A stretch of DNA of 64,000 nucleotides, from positions 12,378,501-12,442,500 of the forward strand of contig NC_090995.1 in NCBI RefSeq assembly GCF_041146395.1, read 5' to 3'. The first letter of the stretch is position 1; every line of letters starts with the position of its first letter. Both the position numbers and the translations under genes were made by a program. Of this stretch, positions 34,635 to 45,325 are shown one piece after another. This DNA comes from Eulemur rufifrons. Taxonomy: Eukaryota; Chordata; Mammalia; Primates; Lemuridae. The notes under the pieces are model-generated. The model was given only the letters and a program-made list of their open reading frames with translations. It did no database searches and had not been told where the DNA came from.

Positions 34635-36870
34635 GTTTCCTGTGTTCTTTCGCTGATTCTTTCTTATCAGGCTACTTTGTCAACAACTGGGGGTGCTAGG
34701 ACTGGTTTATGCCCTTATCTCCACATCCTCAAAGAGATGTTCCTTCATAGTGCTGGGGAGATGCGCTCTGGTCCTGTATTGCCTTACAAGTGTTTTAGCC
34801 TGTTGGGTTATCTCTGACCTGTTGTCTTCTCCTCCTTGCAAAGGAGATTAGTGAGTTTGGACCCTTTGCTTAGACTCCCAGGTGCTGGATCACTCCCGTG
34901 TGTGCGCGTGTGTGTGTGACTCTGCTGCCCTCCGCTAGTTTGAGATGGAAGACACTGTGTTACGCTATGGCCTTACCCTCTGTTTTGTTGCTTGTAGTTT
35001 GCAACAAGTGGAGGAGTCCGTTACCAAGGTATTCCAATACCATTATATTGGGCTCTAAACTCCAGAATAGGGTATAGCAGTGCCCCAGTCTTTGGGGAAT
35101 ATCCTGCCACTCCCAAGGGTCACTTGAGCCCTGTTGCTGCTTTAGGTGGGGTAAGAAGAGCAACAGGTGCCTGCAAGCCTGAGAGTACAGACTTCTGATT
35201 GCTTGATCTGCTGCTAGGGGAGAGCTGCTACTACGTTATTCAGGGTTTTTTGCCACACTTGCAAGGCAGCTCCTGATGGGGGGGTGTCAATTGGTGCAAT
35301 TGCTGAGGACTCTGGCCAAGATTTTCCTTCCTGGACTGCAAGCCCCAAAGCTGGCAGTGGCCTGGGCGCCAAGGGCAAGCCCTTGTGTTATGATCTTATC
35401 AGATGATCAAAACTAACCCTGCACGGAGTCAACAATCTGTCCCCTTTTGCTTAGTTCCAGGGTCCCACAGATGCAAGCCAGTCACACAGGGAAAGCGGCT
35501 TTTCTCCTTTCTCCCTGCCTCCAAGGGTGGGGTCTACCCTGCGGGAGGGGAAGTCAAGCAGCGCGGCTGGGGGATGGGCACTGCCCGAGACCACCTGGCG
35601 TCTCAGCCCAGGAAGCGGCTTCTCTCATTACTCGGCCCCTACGAGGGCGGGTTTGTCTGGTGGGTGCAAAGTACACTCCGGGGACCGCGGGAGCCCAAGG
35701 CCACTGAGGGTCTCGGCCAGGAAAGCGGCCTCCCGTGCTACTCCGCCTTCCAGGGGCCGGGTCTGTTTCTTTGGCAGGAAATGCAGGCGGCTGGACGGGG
35801 CCAGGGACGCCGGAGGCCGCCTGGCGTCGCAGCCAAGAAAATGGCTTCTCCCATTGTTCTGCCCCTTCAAGGGCAGGGTTTGACCTGCGGGTGCAAAAAG
35901 GCAAGTGGCTGGGGGGGGGGGGGGGGAGAATGTGCAGAAAGCGGCTTCTCTGCTTACTCCCCTCCTCCAATGGCGGGGCTTGCTCTGCAGGGCAGGGGCA
36001 GTGGCGCCGCCCGAGTCGGTTGCCTGGGCCTGCCCTGCTGGGCTGTAGAAGGGGCCATGCCCAGGTCGGCAACGCGCCGCAGTGGTTTTAGGCCACAGAC
36101 CCCACAATGCCGGCCGCCCACCCACGGAGAGCCAGCAGTGGGGGCGACTCTTCAGGGGGCAGCGGGCGCTCGGTTTGGCGGGCTGTCTCAACGAGGCTCC
36201 GGTTGTCCCCACTGCTTCCCTGACGCACTGACTCGCCCCGTCCAGTAGGGAGTCCCATAGACTCTACCCCACCCTGCGCCGGCGGAATCTTCTGGCAGTT
36301 TCCACGGGCAGAGCCTCTCCCTCCGCCTTCACCTCACTTGGTCTGGACCCGGCGGGCGCCAGAGGTGAGAAGCCTGTCCCCAAACTCCCTCCCGCGGTCC
36401 GGGAAGCGTCCGCTTGGACCTGACCCTCCCCGCCCAGTGCGGACCCAGCACCGCGCACTGGAGAGTTCACAATGTCCCCGACTTCGTCTCTTCTCCACGC
36501 TGCCCGTCGGCCTGTGCCTCAACTTCCCCTGACGTCGGACACTTCCCTGCCCGAGTGGGTGTGAGGGTCGGTGGAGGAAGAGTCGTGCTCCTGTGGGCCA
36601 GACCACGCTGCCCCGGCCGGCCTGCGGGCATGGCCGTCCCGCGCTCTATTCCCTATTGTGTATCCCGCACTCTCCGGACTTAGTGGTCCTTTCTCCAGTT
36701 CACCTTTTTTTCCCCAGCGATGCTTGTCCCGCGCTGCTTCTCTGCAGATTCGCTGTGCTGTTCCTGTGGGAAAGCGGCCCACTCGCGTGCACCTGTCCGT
36801 GTTCTTGGCCTCCCACTCTGGGAGCAGAGAGCCAGGAGGGCGCCACTAATCTGCCATTTTCCCAGCCCCC
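34635..36870 (-). promoter_or_regulatory. L1 5'UTR / internal promoter
   Basis: GC- and CpG-rich leader of the L1. L1 5'UTRs carry an internal RNA polymerase II promoter and often an antisense one. It contains five diverged repeats (35,485-36,050), a G-run (about 35,914-35,931) and many CpGs. Residual activity is unknown. Long open frames across it on either strand (for example 35,403-36,248 on +) come from base composition and are not genes. Confidence 0.75.
35485..36050 (-). repeat. Five tandem ~100-120 bp subrepeats in the L1 5'UTR
   Basis: A shared core resembling GCGGCTTCTC, followed by a C-rich then GGGCGGGGTTTG-like segment, recurs at about 35,492, 35,613, 35,725, 35,841 and 35,940, so spacings are about 121, 112, 116 and 99 bp. 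Tandem monomers in the promoter are known from rodent L1s. Confidence 0.75.
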
Positions 36871-36892
36871 AAAGTGAACACAATATAGTGTC

Positions 36893-37465
36893 TGTAGTGG
36901 GCAGAATTCTAGCAATGACCCTCAGTGACCCTCACCCTAACCCTTCCCTGTAAGTGTGGGTAGAACCTCTGCATAGGATTTCACTCCCTTGATTGTACAG
37001 CAAAAGCGAGATTATCAGATTGGTTTTTGAAAGTGGAGAGTTTTTCTCTAGCTGATAAACAGAAGTCAGAGAGACTGGAAGCATGAGGCGGATTTGATGT
37101 GGGGGAGGTGCCGATGCCCCTCTGTTGTGAGCTGCTCTACAAGGGCCCCCTGAGCAGAACCTCGACGGCCTATAGGAGTTGAGAGCAATGTGGCTAACAG
37201 CTATCAGGGACATGGGGACCTTAGTCCTACAGTGGTAAAGAACTAAAATCTGCCAACAATCTGAGTGAATTTGGAAGTAGGTGCTTCCCTAGTCAAGCCT
37301 CCAGGGGAGAATGCAGCCCAGGCGACACCTTGATTTCGCTGTGACAGTTTGAGCAAAGGTGCCAGACTTCATACCTGCAGAACTATGAACTCATAAATGG
37401 GGGTCGTTATAAGCCACTAAGTCTGTGGTCATTTTGTTACATAGCAATAGAACACTAGGACAGTA
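36893..37465 (+). mobile_element. Ancient LTR-type repeat (MaLR/MLT1-like)
   Basis: Plan resembles old mammalian solo LTRs: GTGGGCAGAATTCTAGCAATGACCC, GGTAGAACCTCTGCATAGGATTTCACTC, GCCTCCAGGGGAGAATGCAGCCC, GACACCTTGATTTCG and an ending ...ATAAGCCACTAAGTCTGTGGTCATTTTGTTACATAGCAATAGAACAC. Abuts the 5' end of the L1. Family assignment is from memory. Confidence 0.55.
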
Positions 37466-37564
37466 TACGTGTCAATTTCTCTTATCTTCAGATTCCTTAT
37501 GTGCACTAACTTCAGGAAGATAAAGGGCTTAAGAAAACGACCTTCAGCGTTATAGAAATGTGAT

Positions 37565-37665
37565 ATTCACTTATTCATTCAACCATATTTATTGAGCACT
37601 ACAATGTGCAAATCACTATTGTAAGGGCTGAGGATCCATCTGTGAACACAGCAGATGCAAATACA
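37565..37665 (-). mobile_element. L2-type 3' end fragment
   Basis: Antisense of the L2/MIR-type 3' end: 'attcattcaaccatatttattgagcacta...gtgcaaatcactattgtaagggctgaggatccatctgtgaacacagcag'. Confidence 0.7.
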
Positions 37666-37709
37666 GCGAGTGGAATCTCTTGAAGACGGGGAGGGGATCG
37701 TTAAGTGTA

Positions 37710-37930
37710 ATAATGACCCATGTGTGTATAGTGCTTTATGTATTACAAAGTGTTTTTTGCATACTTGTTCTTACTCTGTTTCCCACTGAAATTTTCACTG
37801 TAAGGCAAATATTATTATTGCTCTCTTTTTTAAAGGTATGCAAACAAATGCTCCTATCCTAGAGATTGAGGGACTCTACAAGCTCACCCAGTTACTAATG
37901 GAAAAGCTGGGACTCTTTGCTCTTTTTAGA
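37710..37930 (-). mobile_element. MIR SINE, minus strand
   Basis: Reverse MIR plan: 'agtgctttatgtattacaaag', a degraded TTTTAAAG middle, 'ctcacccagttactaatggaaaagctgggact'. Diverged. Confidence 0.6.
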
Positions 37931-37964
37931 ACACCGCTTATCCCTAGGGAGCTGTTATACAAGC

Positions 37965-38215
37965 AGTAGCTAGTATTTTAAGGAGTGTTTGCCATGTGCC
38001 TGGCACGGTGTGAAGTGCTTTACATGGATTATGTGATTTAATCTTCACAACCGCTCTGTAAAGTTGATACTATATCTGTTCTCATTTTACAGATGATGAG
38101 CCTGAGAGATAACAAAGCTAAGCAGCTTTTCCACGCTGAAGCCAGGATCCAGACCCTGGTAGCCTGACTCCATGATCCATAGTCTTCATCACTGAGCTAA
38201 CTGCCTTTTCGTGCC
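37965..38215 (-). mobile_element. MIR SINE, minus strand, nearly full length
   Basis: Clear reverse MIR: 'gccatgtgcctggcacggtgtgaagtgctttacatgg', 'tctcattttacagatgatgagcctgagag', 'gaagccaggatccagaccctggtagcctgactcc', 'cactgagctaactgcct'. Second of a head-to-tail MIR pair. Confidence 0.85.
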
Positions 38216-39199
38216 AACACCTCCATGCCGGCCTTTCAGGAAGACTGGCTGTAAGTACACCATCTTCAGTGTATGATGTTAAGTTGTATTTTTGCTAATG
38301 TTTCTTGTTTTCCTGTGTAGGTTACTTTTTTGATTAATGACATGTCGAATCATAGGTTAAACAGAAAATGAGAGTTTGTATTCTTTATAGCTTTTATTGA
38401 GAATATGGTAACATAAGGAACAGGAACATAGCCAAGCATAGTCTATGCATTATACTTTCATCTCTAACAATGCCACCAAAACAGTTTAGAAGGTTAGAGT
38501 TATGCCTCCAACACACCTCTGTTCTCTTAGCAACTTATTATACTTTGAATAATTATCCATGAATGGGCACTTTCTCGGATTAGAAGTCTTGATGAGGAAG
38601 TCCATATTTTAAACATTTCTCTCATATCTAGTACTGTTCTGGACACAAAAACAGGTACATTTCCTTTAAATTAAATCTCAACTTATTCAAACTACTGAAA
38701 TTACATCCTCCCCAAAACACATTTTTTCCCCTCTAGCTTGTCTTATTTTTTGAAAGTAAGAATTTCTGTGATAGCTATCTTCCTTCCTTTGCTCTATAAA
38801 AAACTTTCCAATTTCAGTTGGTACTCTGGTGTTCTAGGGTTTGATTAATGAGTCCGTGTTCAAGCTGTCCGTTCTGTTTAAAATGATAATAACTTTGATT
38901 GTGTCCCCTTCACCCTTTGTCACTAAAACCAAACAGTCTCACTTTAAAAAGTTTAACCTCAAAGGCTACAACCTCAACAATCCTGTTTATTATGCTTGAA
39001 ATGGTATTTCTCTAGGGTTCCCTTTTTTGTGCTGTGGGGACCAGTATTTTGTGCATAATTTATGATTTAGTATAAAAGTAACATCTTGCTTCTTAATTTT
39101 ATTTACCATGCCCCTTGGGTTGATGTTTAACATCTTTATACTCCTGACTGAAGCAGGAGAAAGGTTCACAGTGACTTGTAGATTCTTTGCTGGGCAGTG
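38216..39199. other. Intergenic, nothing recognised
   Basis: About 980 bp, AT-rich, with no supported gene or clear repeat. Confidence 0.5.
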
Positions 39200-40560
39200 A
39201 CTTTACGCTTTCTGATGAATTATTTTATCATTATTAAGTAATTCTTTATATCTCTGATGATACTTTTTGTTTTGCGGTCTATTTTAGCTAACATTAATAT
39301 TGCACCTCCAGATTTCTTATCCTTACTCTTTGCTTTCAACCTATCTGTGTCTTTGTATTTAACTTGAGTTTCTTGTAGACAGCCTGTAGCTAGGCCTTGC
39401 TTTTCAAAATCCATTCTGAAAATATTAGTTTTTCAACTGGAATATTTAGTGCATTAACTTTTCATGTCATTATTGGTATGGCTGGATTTATGCTCAGCAT
39501 TTTATTTGACTTCTTTTTTATCTTCCTTTTTTGTTTCTCTGTTCCATCTTTTCTGTCTCCTTTTGAACTAATTAAATATTTGTTAGAATTTCATTTAAAT
39601 TTACCTATTGGCTTTTTAGTGATACATATTTTAATTGTTTTTTGTGGTTTCTGTAGGAATTATATGATATATCCTTAGTCTTTTTTCTACTTAGAGTTGT
39701 TATTGTACTAGTTTTCATAAAATAAATATAAAAATCTTGCCTTAGAGGTCCATAGACCCCTCCTTCATTTTTACACTATAGTTGTAACATGCCTTGCAGA
39801 TTATATTATAAAACCCATGATACAATGTTATAATTTTTGCTTTAAACCATCCTATTTAGTATAAAGATATTAAGAAGAAAAATATGTCCCAGTGAGATTT
39901 TCTTTGTATTAATACTGCTTAGGTTTTAGTGAGCTTTTTCAGGCATTATTTGTTTACATATTTTTTCATCCTAGTCTTTCTCTTCTCTTTCTCTGAGACT
40001 CAAAATACATATAAAACAGACTTATTGGATACCACAGATCTCTGAAACTAAGTTAAAACTTTTTCAATCTCTGTTTTCTCTGTTATTCAGATTGTATGAT
40101 TTCTATTGATCTATCTTCAAGTACATTAATTCTTCTATTATCTCTATTGTAATACTAATATGCACCATTGAATTTCTTATTTCAGATATTATATTTTTCA
40201 ATTGCAGAATTTTCATCTGTTTTTAATAGTTTCTGTTTCTCTGCTGAGATAGTCTGTTTTAATTCAGTATGAACATATTTTCCTTTATGTCTTTGCACAT
40301 GGTTATAAAATTACTTTAAAATCTCTACTAATTCTAACATTTGAGACATCTTATAATTAGTCTTCTTTAACTGTTTTTCTTTAGAATTCATATTTTCTTG
40401 TTTTTTTTTTTTGTATGTTGAGTAATTTTAGATTGTATTCTGAACATAGTAAACGATATATTGTAGAAACTCTGGATTCTGTTATGTTCTTCTGGAGAGT
40501 GTTAACTTTTTCTCAGGCAGTTTACTTGGCTAAACTTAGACTTCAATATCTGTTTCCTCT
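39200..40560 (-). mobile_element. Old L1 (L1M-type) fragment: ORF1 region to start of ORF2
   Basis: Read on the minus strand it runs from the ORF1-side region (about 40,560-40,080, AT-rich coiled-coil-like stretch) to an endonuclease-like end (39,414-39,220: CCLQETQVKYKDT-like, AILMLAKIDRKTKSI). Heavily decayed with several stops. No product possible. Confidence 0.7.
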
Positions 40561-40639
40561 GTGGTGGGTGGCAGCTTAAATTTCCATTTAAGCCATGTTA
40601 GTCATGGGTTTGTCATAGATGGCATTTATTATTTGGAGG

Positions 40640-41262
40640 TAGATTTCTTCTATATCTATTTGATGAGGGTTTTTATTTTTAAAGGGATGTGAATTTTATC
40701 AAATGCCTTTTCAGCATCTATTGAAATAATCATATGGTTTTTGTTCTTGGTTCTGTTAATGTGATGATTTGTGTATGTTGAACCATCCTTGCATCCCTGG
40801 AATGAATACCACTTATTCATGGTGGATGATCTTTTTCATGGGTTGTTGAATTCAATTTGATAATATTTTGTTGAGGATTTTTGTTATGTGTATCAGTGAT
40901 ACTGGCTTATAGTTTTCTTTTTTTATTTTGCCCTTTTGTGGTTTTTGTATTAGTGTAATACTGGCCTCATAGGATGAGTTTGGAAGTATTCCCTCTTTCA
41001 GGTTTTTTGAAGAGTTTGAGTAGAATTCATATTCATTCTTCTTTAAATGTTTGGTAGAATACAGCAGTGAATTCCTCAGGTCCTGGGCTTTTCTTTAATG
41101 GGAAACTTTTCATTATGGCTTCGATCTCATTACTCATTATTAGTTTGTTGAGGTTTTCTGTTTCTTTATGGTTCAATATTGGTAGGTTGTATGTGTCCAG
41201 GAATTTATCCATTTTTCTAGGTTTTCTAATTTGTTGGCATATGGTTGGTTAATGAAAATTTT
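40640..41262 (-). mobile_element. Old L1 ORF2 (reverse-transcriptase) fragment
   Basis: Antisense of ORF2: 'tttttgttcttggttctgttaatgtgatg', 'gttgaaccatccttgcatccctgga', 'actggcctcataggatgagtttgg', 'gtgtccaggaatttatcc' all match the RT coding region. It is separate from the fragment to its left, because the ORF2 part comes first on this strand. Disabled. Confidence 0.85.
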
Positions 41263-43024
41263 TATGCCAGATAAGTGCTGACATTTTTGTTGATACAGGA
41301 AAGAAACCAAAAAAAGAGGAGTTTCAAATGGAAGCAATGAGAGTGGCTGCTGGAGGTTTCTGTAGATGGCGTAAAGGGATAGAGTCTTGAGAGGCGAAGA
41401 GAGGTAGACTTGTCAGGGTGCATTCCCACCATTTCCTCAGCTCAGAAGAGAAGAGGAAAAGAAATGGAAGAGAAAAAGGAGGGAAGGTGAAGTGTTTATG
41501 TGAAAAGGTCTCCAGCTTCCGTGTAAATTAAGTAAGTCATTGGCTACATTAAGTCATTTGAAATGAGTTAATATAGTATTTCCCCAACTTGTTTCGTAGT
41601 GTACTAGAATTGTGGTTGTTCTCTGTACAAATGATCCATTGGGTACGAATTTTTGAGAAATGGTACATATGTAATCTTACCTTGGAAACCTACAGTGCAC
41701 ACCAGGCTCCACTAAATTCTGCAGAAAAGAACTTTTGTTCAACTTAATTTAAACCAGTGTTTTCCAAACTAACATAACCATGGAATCCACCACTCACAGC
41801 AAACACTCGTTAACATATTCTGCACTTATAGATAGCTGAGTTGTGTAGAGGGCCCATCAAAGCTAGACAAGGTAGATTTGTAATGGATTCTCACTTACAT
41901 GTACCCCCTAGCAACATCCTGCCACCCAGGCCTTAAAGAAGGGAGAAAGTGAGGTGGTCCGGGTTAAGAAATTTCCAAGGTGGGAATGGTTAGCTGTAAA
42001 ATGAGAATGTCATTAGCACTTAGTGTCTGTGGGATAGAGAGATGAGAGAAGCTACAGTAGAAATGGGAACTAGGAAAACAGGGAGGCTGATGGCCTTTAT
42101 GAAGATGTAGAACAAATCTAGTAGAAGGGAGGGAGTGGGAGAGGTAGACAGTGGTGGACAGAGAAGGAATTTTGAGAGTTTGAGATCATAAAGTAGTGAC
42201 TCCCTCACTCCTATTCTTCAAATTTCATTGGGATTTATAAAAGTGTAGAAGTTGTTTATTTGGAATACACAATCAAAAACCATTTCTACTGTCATTTTCC
42301 TGGAGATGACTAGAAGTTTTCCGCAGAGGCAATAGATTAGGTGGTTTCCAATGTGTGTTCATTTTTACCATATCTTTAGAAAAGAGGAGACCAAATGACA
42401 TCTAGTCTGAGAAGGCTGACAGCCAACCTTAAATTATTTTGCAGTGTAAGATCTTTGTATCTGTAGACTGAGGACAATTGCTCGTTACTCATATTGATTT
42501 ATATCAGGCAGTGCAGTGAACATACAATTAATAGTTGACTTCATTGGCAGCCAGCTGTTAGTGCCATAATTTACTATGAGAATGGTTTGGTCCGGGGATG
42601 AACAAGAATTATACTGGGAACTGTATTTTTTAGCATTTTAAAGGTCAAACGCAACTCTTATTAATTTAGTCAGAGGTTTAGGTTGATTAAAAAAAAAAGA
42701 TTTTTGCTGATGCAGAGTCCCTCACATGCTAATGTGAGCCTAAGCTTAGGAAAAGTCTCTTTTATGTCCTGATTTAAAGTTTCCTTTGATTTTAATGGCT
42801 AACGAAGGCCAGACTTGGACTGGGTGCAAAGTATCTTTAGCTACTCTTGGAGAAGCTTTCAGAGTCTCAGAGAGTCAGAAGTCAGGAGATAGCAGTAGTT
42901 TGGCAGCAATAAATATTTTTTTTTTTGCTGCTTGCAAGAAATGCTTCAAGCTACATCAAAGAGATGATCATAGCACAAGTGTGGCTCAACTTAAAATTCA
43001 TTAGCAGAGATTTTTCTGTGGCCA
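41263..43024. other. Intergenic with purine-rich stretches
   Basis: No gene. Parts at about 41,280-41,510 and 42,000-42,190 are AG-rich and may be decayed interspersed repeats, but I cannot name them. Confidence 0.4.
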
Positions 43025-43262
43025 TCTTAGTATTTTTTTCAGGAAGTATTTATTATGTGCCTACTGTGTGCCTAGTCACCATGCCAAGTGCTCTATCTAT
43101 GTGAACTCTTTCAGTTCTTAATTGTGTGAAGTGTTCTCTTCCCACCTCTGTTTTGGATGGCAGGGAACTGAAACTCACGCAAGGCAAGGTTGTACAGTTC
43201 ATGGATGGAAGAGCACAAATTAGAACCTAGGCAGCCTCACTCTAGTATCTCTGCTCTGACAT
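43025..43262 (-). mobile_element. MIR SINE, minus strand
   Basis: Reverse MIR plan: 'tatttattatgtgcctactgtgtgcctagtcaccatgccaagtgct', 'gaactgaaactcacgcaaggcaaggttgtacag', 'cacaaattagaacctaggcagcctcactct'. Confidence 0.8.
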
Positions 43263-43479
43263 AACACATGAGGCTGATTGTCTGAATGCAGAGCTCCGTG
43301 TCTGAGGAAGTAGGGATTGAATGTTTACCAAGTATGGTCTTTCTCTACCCTTTAGGAGTCATAAGATCTAAGCATAGCTCAGAGGATAAAATCTCCGGAG
43401 CTACCAATATGACATTACAGAATGAGGAGTTGGGGGGAGATTTACCCCATTGTCTTTTGCAAGCTGGTAGGAACTGGCT

Positions 43480-43835
43480 CCAGCTTACTACTGTGATTGA
43501 AGAATCGATGATGGCTTCTAGGTTTCTGGTTCGAACAAATGAGTGGATGGTGATGCCATTCACTGAGAGGACGACACTGTTTAGAACAGCAAATTTTAAA
43601 TTTAACTTAAATTTAGATCAAATTGAATGGGTTGATGATAAGTTGTGTTTGAGATATGGTACGTCTAAGTTACAGTGTTCCACGGGAATTGCATAAGTCT
43701 TGAGCTTAAGAGGAAGTTCCAGTACAGAATTTGGAGTCATCGGGCCATAGGAGGTATTTGAAACCATGGAAGTGGATGAGACTTCCTGGGTAGCAAGAAT
43801 AGTGTATAAGACCATGAAACTGAGGATTTCACTGG
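43480..43835 (+). mobile_element. Ancient interspersed repeat, family uncertain
   Basis: Segments like 'gagtggatggtgatgccattcactgagag' and 'tttggagtcatcgggccataggaggtatttgaaaccatggaagtggatgagac' are familiar from a widespread old mammalian repeat. They account for the 136-codon open frame at 43,286-43,696, which I do not accept as a gene. Confidence 0.5.
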
Positions 43836-45119
43836 CCTGAAGAGCTGCAAACTAGGTACATTTCATGGTTCTAATTTTCCTTTTCTCTATTTTAGGCTTT
43901 GAGAATTATTTATAAGAAAACTGGTCATGGGACTGAAAGTCTAGACTCTCAGACTAGAGTTGTGCCTTTGCTCTGATTTGGGTTTTAGAAAATGTAGTTA
44001 GCAGTTATTGTGAAGACAACTGGAATGGTATTCTCTTTCCTGTTTTCAGATTGGAGGGGGTCAAGATAAGATACGATCAGAGCTTCTTAAATTTTACTAC
44101 ATTATAAACAGAAAAAATATTTTTATTGAGCAGGTGGAAAAAAAATCACATAAGAAAATGGAGTAATCCAGACTGCAGTGTAAAAATAGCTGTGACTAAG
44201 AGCATAACGACAGCCTGGTTCAGGGACCAAGACAACTACCACCATTCTCTCCGCTTTTCTTCTAAATGTAGAAGAAATTGGCGAAAGAAGGTGGAAGTAT
44301 GTAAAGAGGGAAATTCTGTTTTTACTTATCCAGAAACAATTATGATAGGCAGAAGTAAGGTATTTTAACTTCTATCCATTTTAAGTTTCAAATCTTTTTT
44401 CTCATGCCACTTTGACTTCCTTGCCATTACGCTTATCCTTGGGTATTTGTGGTACCTGGCTGAGTTGACTTGGGGAATCATTTAGTCTGAATTCAGTGAG
44501 ATATATGTTGAGGTTCAGAATAAATTCCATGTATAGTTGAGTTATGCCTAGCAGTCTTGATGTAGGAAAGTCTTCCAGGAATACCCCTACTGCCTACTGC
44601 AGTCATGTACTTTGCAATGGGAAAGTTCGAGGCCAGAGATCACATCTCAGTATAAACAGCTCCTGCCTCTGGAAGTTCGTGGGTAACAGACGAGAAAGAA
44701 AGGTTGCAATGTACAGAGCTAGAAGGTAGTTTGTGGAAAATTCTTCCAAATCATCAGACATGTAAAAATTCTAAGCAGGGAATTCGGTTCTCATCAATGC
44801 CTAATCAAAGTGGGAGTTCTCCCTTATCAGAAATATATTCCATAATACGGTGTTTCCAATTATAAACTCCCCAGGATCTTTTTTTTGGTAGAAATTGTAC
44901 AAAATAGTATTTCTCAGAATTCCTGTGTTATGCAGACATGAACTGCTGCAGAACTTCAGACAGCAGGTGCCTCTGTGTCTAAAGTATCGTGTTTCACACA
45001 TCCCTATTGATTGGATCATGACTTAGCATATGTCACGCATCTTGTTCTGATAAAGTCAGTTGGTTCCAGATTAAATGGCATACAAAATAGCCACCAGTAA
45101 AACAGCTCAATACTCTCTA
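43836..45119. other. Intergenic, nothing recognised
   Basis: No supported gene or clear repeat over about 1.3 kb. Confidence 0.5.
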
Positions 45120-45325
45120 AATATTGTCTCCATAAATGTATGTAGGTTTTTAATAGAGGTCCAACACATTTTGTTAGTGTTATTCCTAGATATTTTATAC
45201 TTTAGATTGCTGTGTGTTATCTTTTTTCTATTTTATCTTTCAGCTATTTGTTGTCAGTATATAGGCAATACTAATTTGTGTGCGTGTGTCTTCATATCCA
45301 GCTAGTGTACTGAACCCTCATACTG
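45120..45325 (-). mobile_element. Old L1 ORF2 fragment
   Basis: Antisense of the ORF2 3' part ('gttagtgttattcctagatattttat', 'cagctatttgttgtcagtatataggcaatactaa', 'tcatatccagctagtgtactgaa'). Short and decayed. Confidence 0.65.

Larger units (their letters stand above)
31903..36870 (-). mobile_element. L1 retrotransposon with intact 5' end, truncated 3' in ORF2
   Basis: On the minus strand, 5' to 3': L1-like start near 36,870 (GGGGGCTGGGAAAATGGCAG), a GC-rich 5'UTR of about 2.2 kb with internal repeats, ORF1 (34,634 to 33,625), ORF2 from about 33,580, ending abruptly near 31,903 just after the IKKVIH part of the reverse-transcriptase domain. The second half of ORF2, the 3'UTR and the poly(A) tail are absent. 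Most L1 copies lose the 5' end instead. Several stops and frameshifts make it inactive. The 5'UTR does not look like human L1; it is probably a lemur-lineage subfamily. Confidence 0.92.

Noticed and set aside
35403..36248. 281-codon plus-strand frame
   Set aside because: Lies antisense in the GC-rich L1 5'UTR and crosses its subrepeats; repeated amino-acid patterns come from the repeats.
43286..43696. 136-codon frame starting MQSSVSEEVG
   Set aside because: No recognisable domain, and the DNA coincides with an old interspersed repeat.
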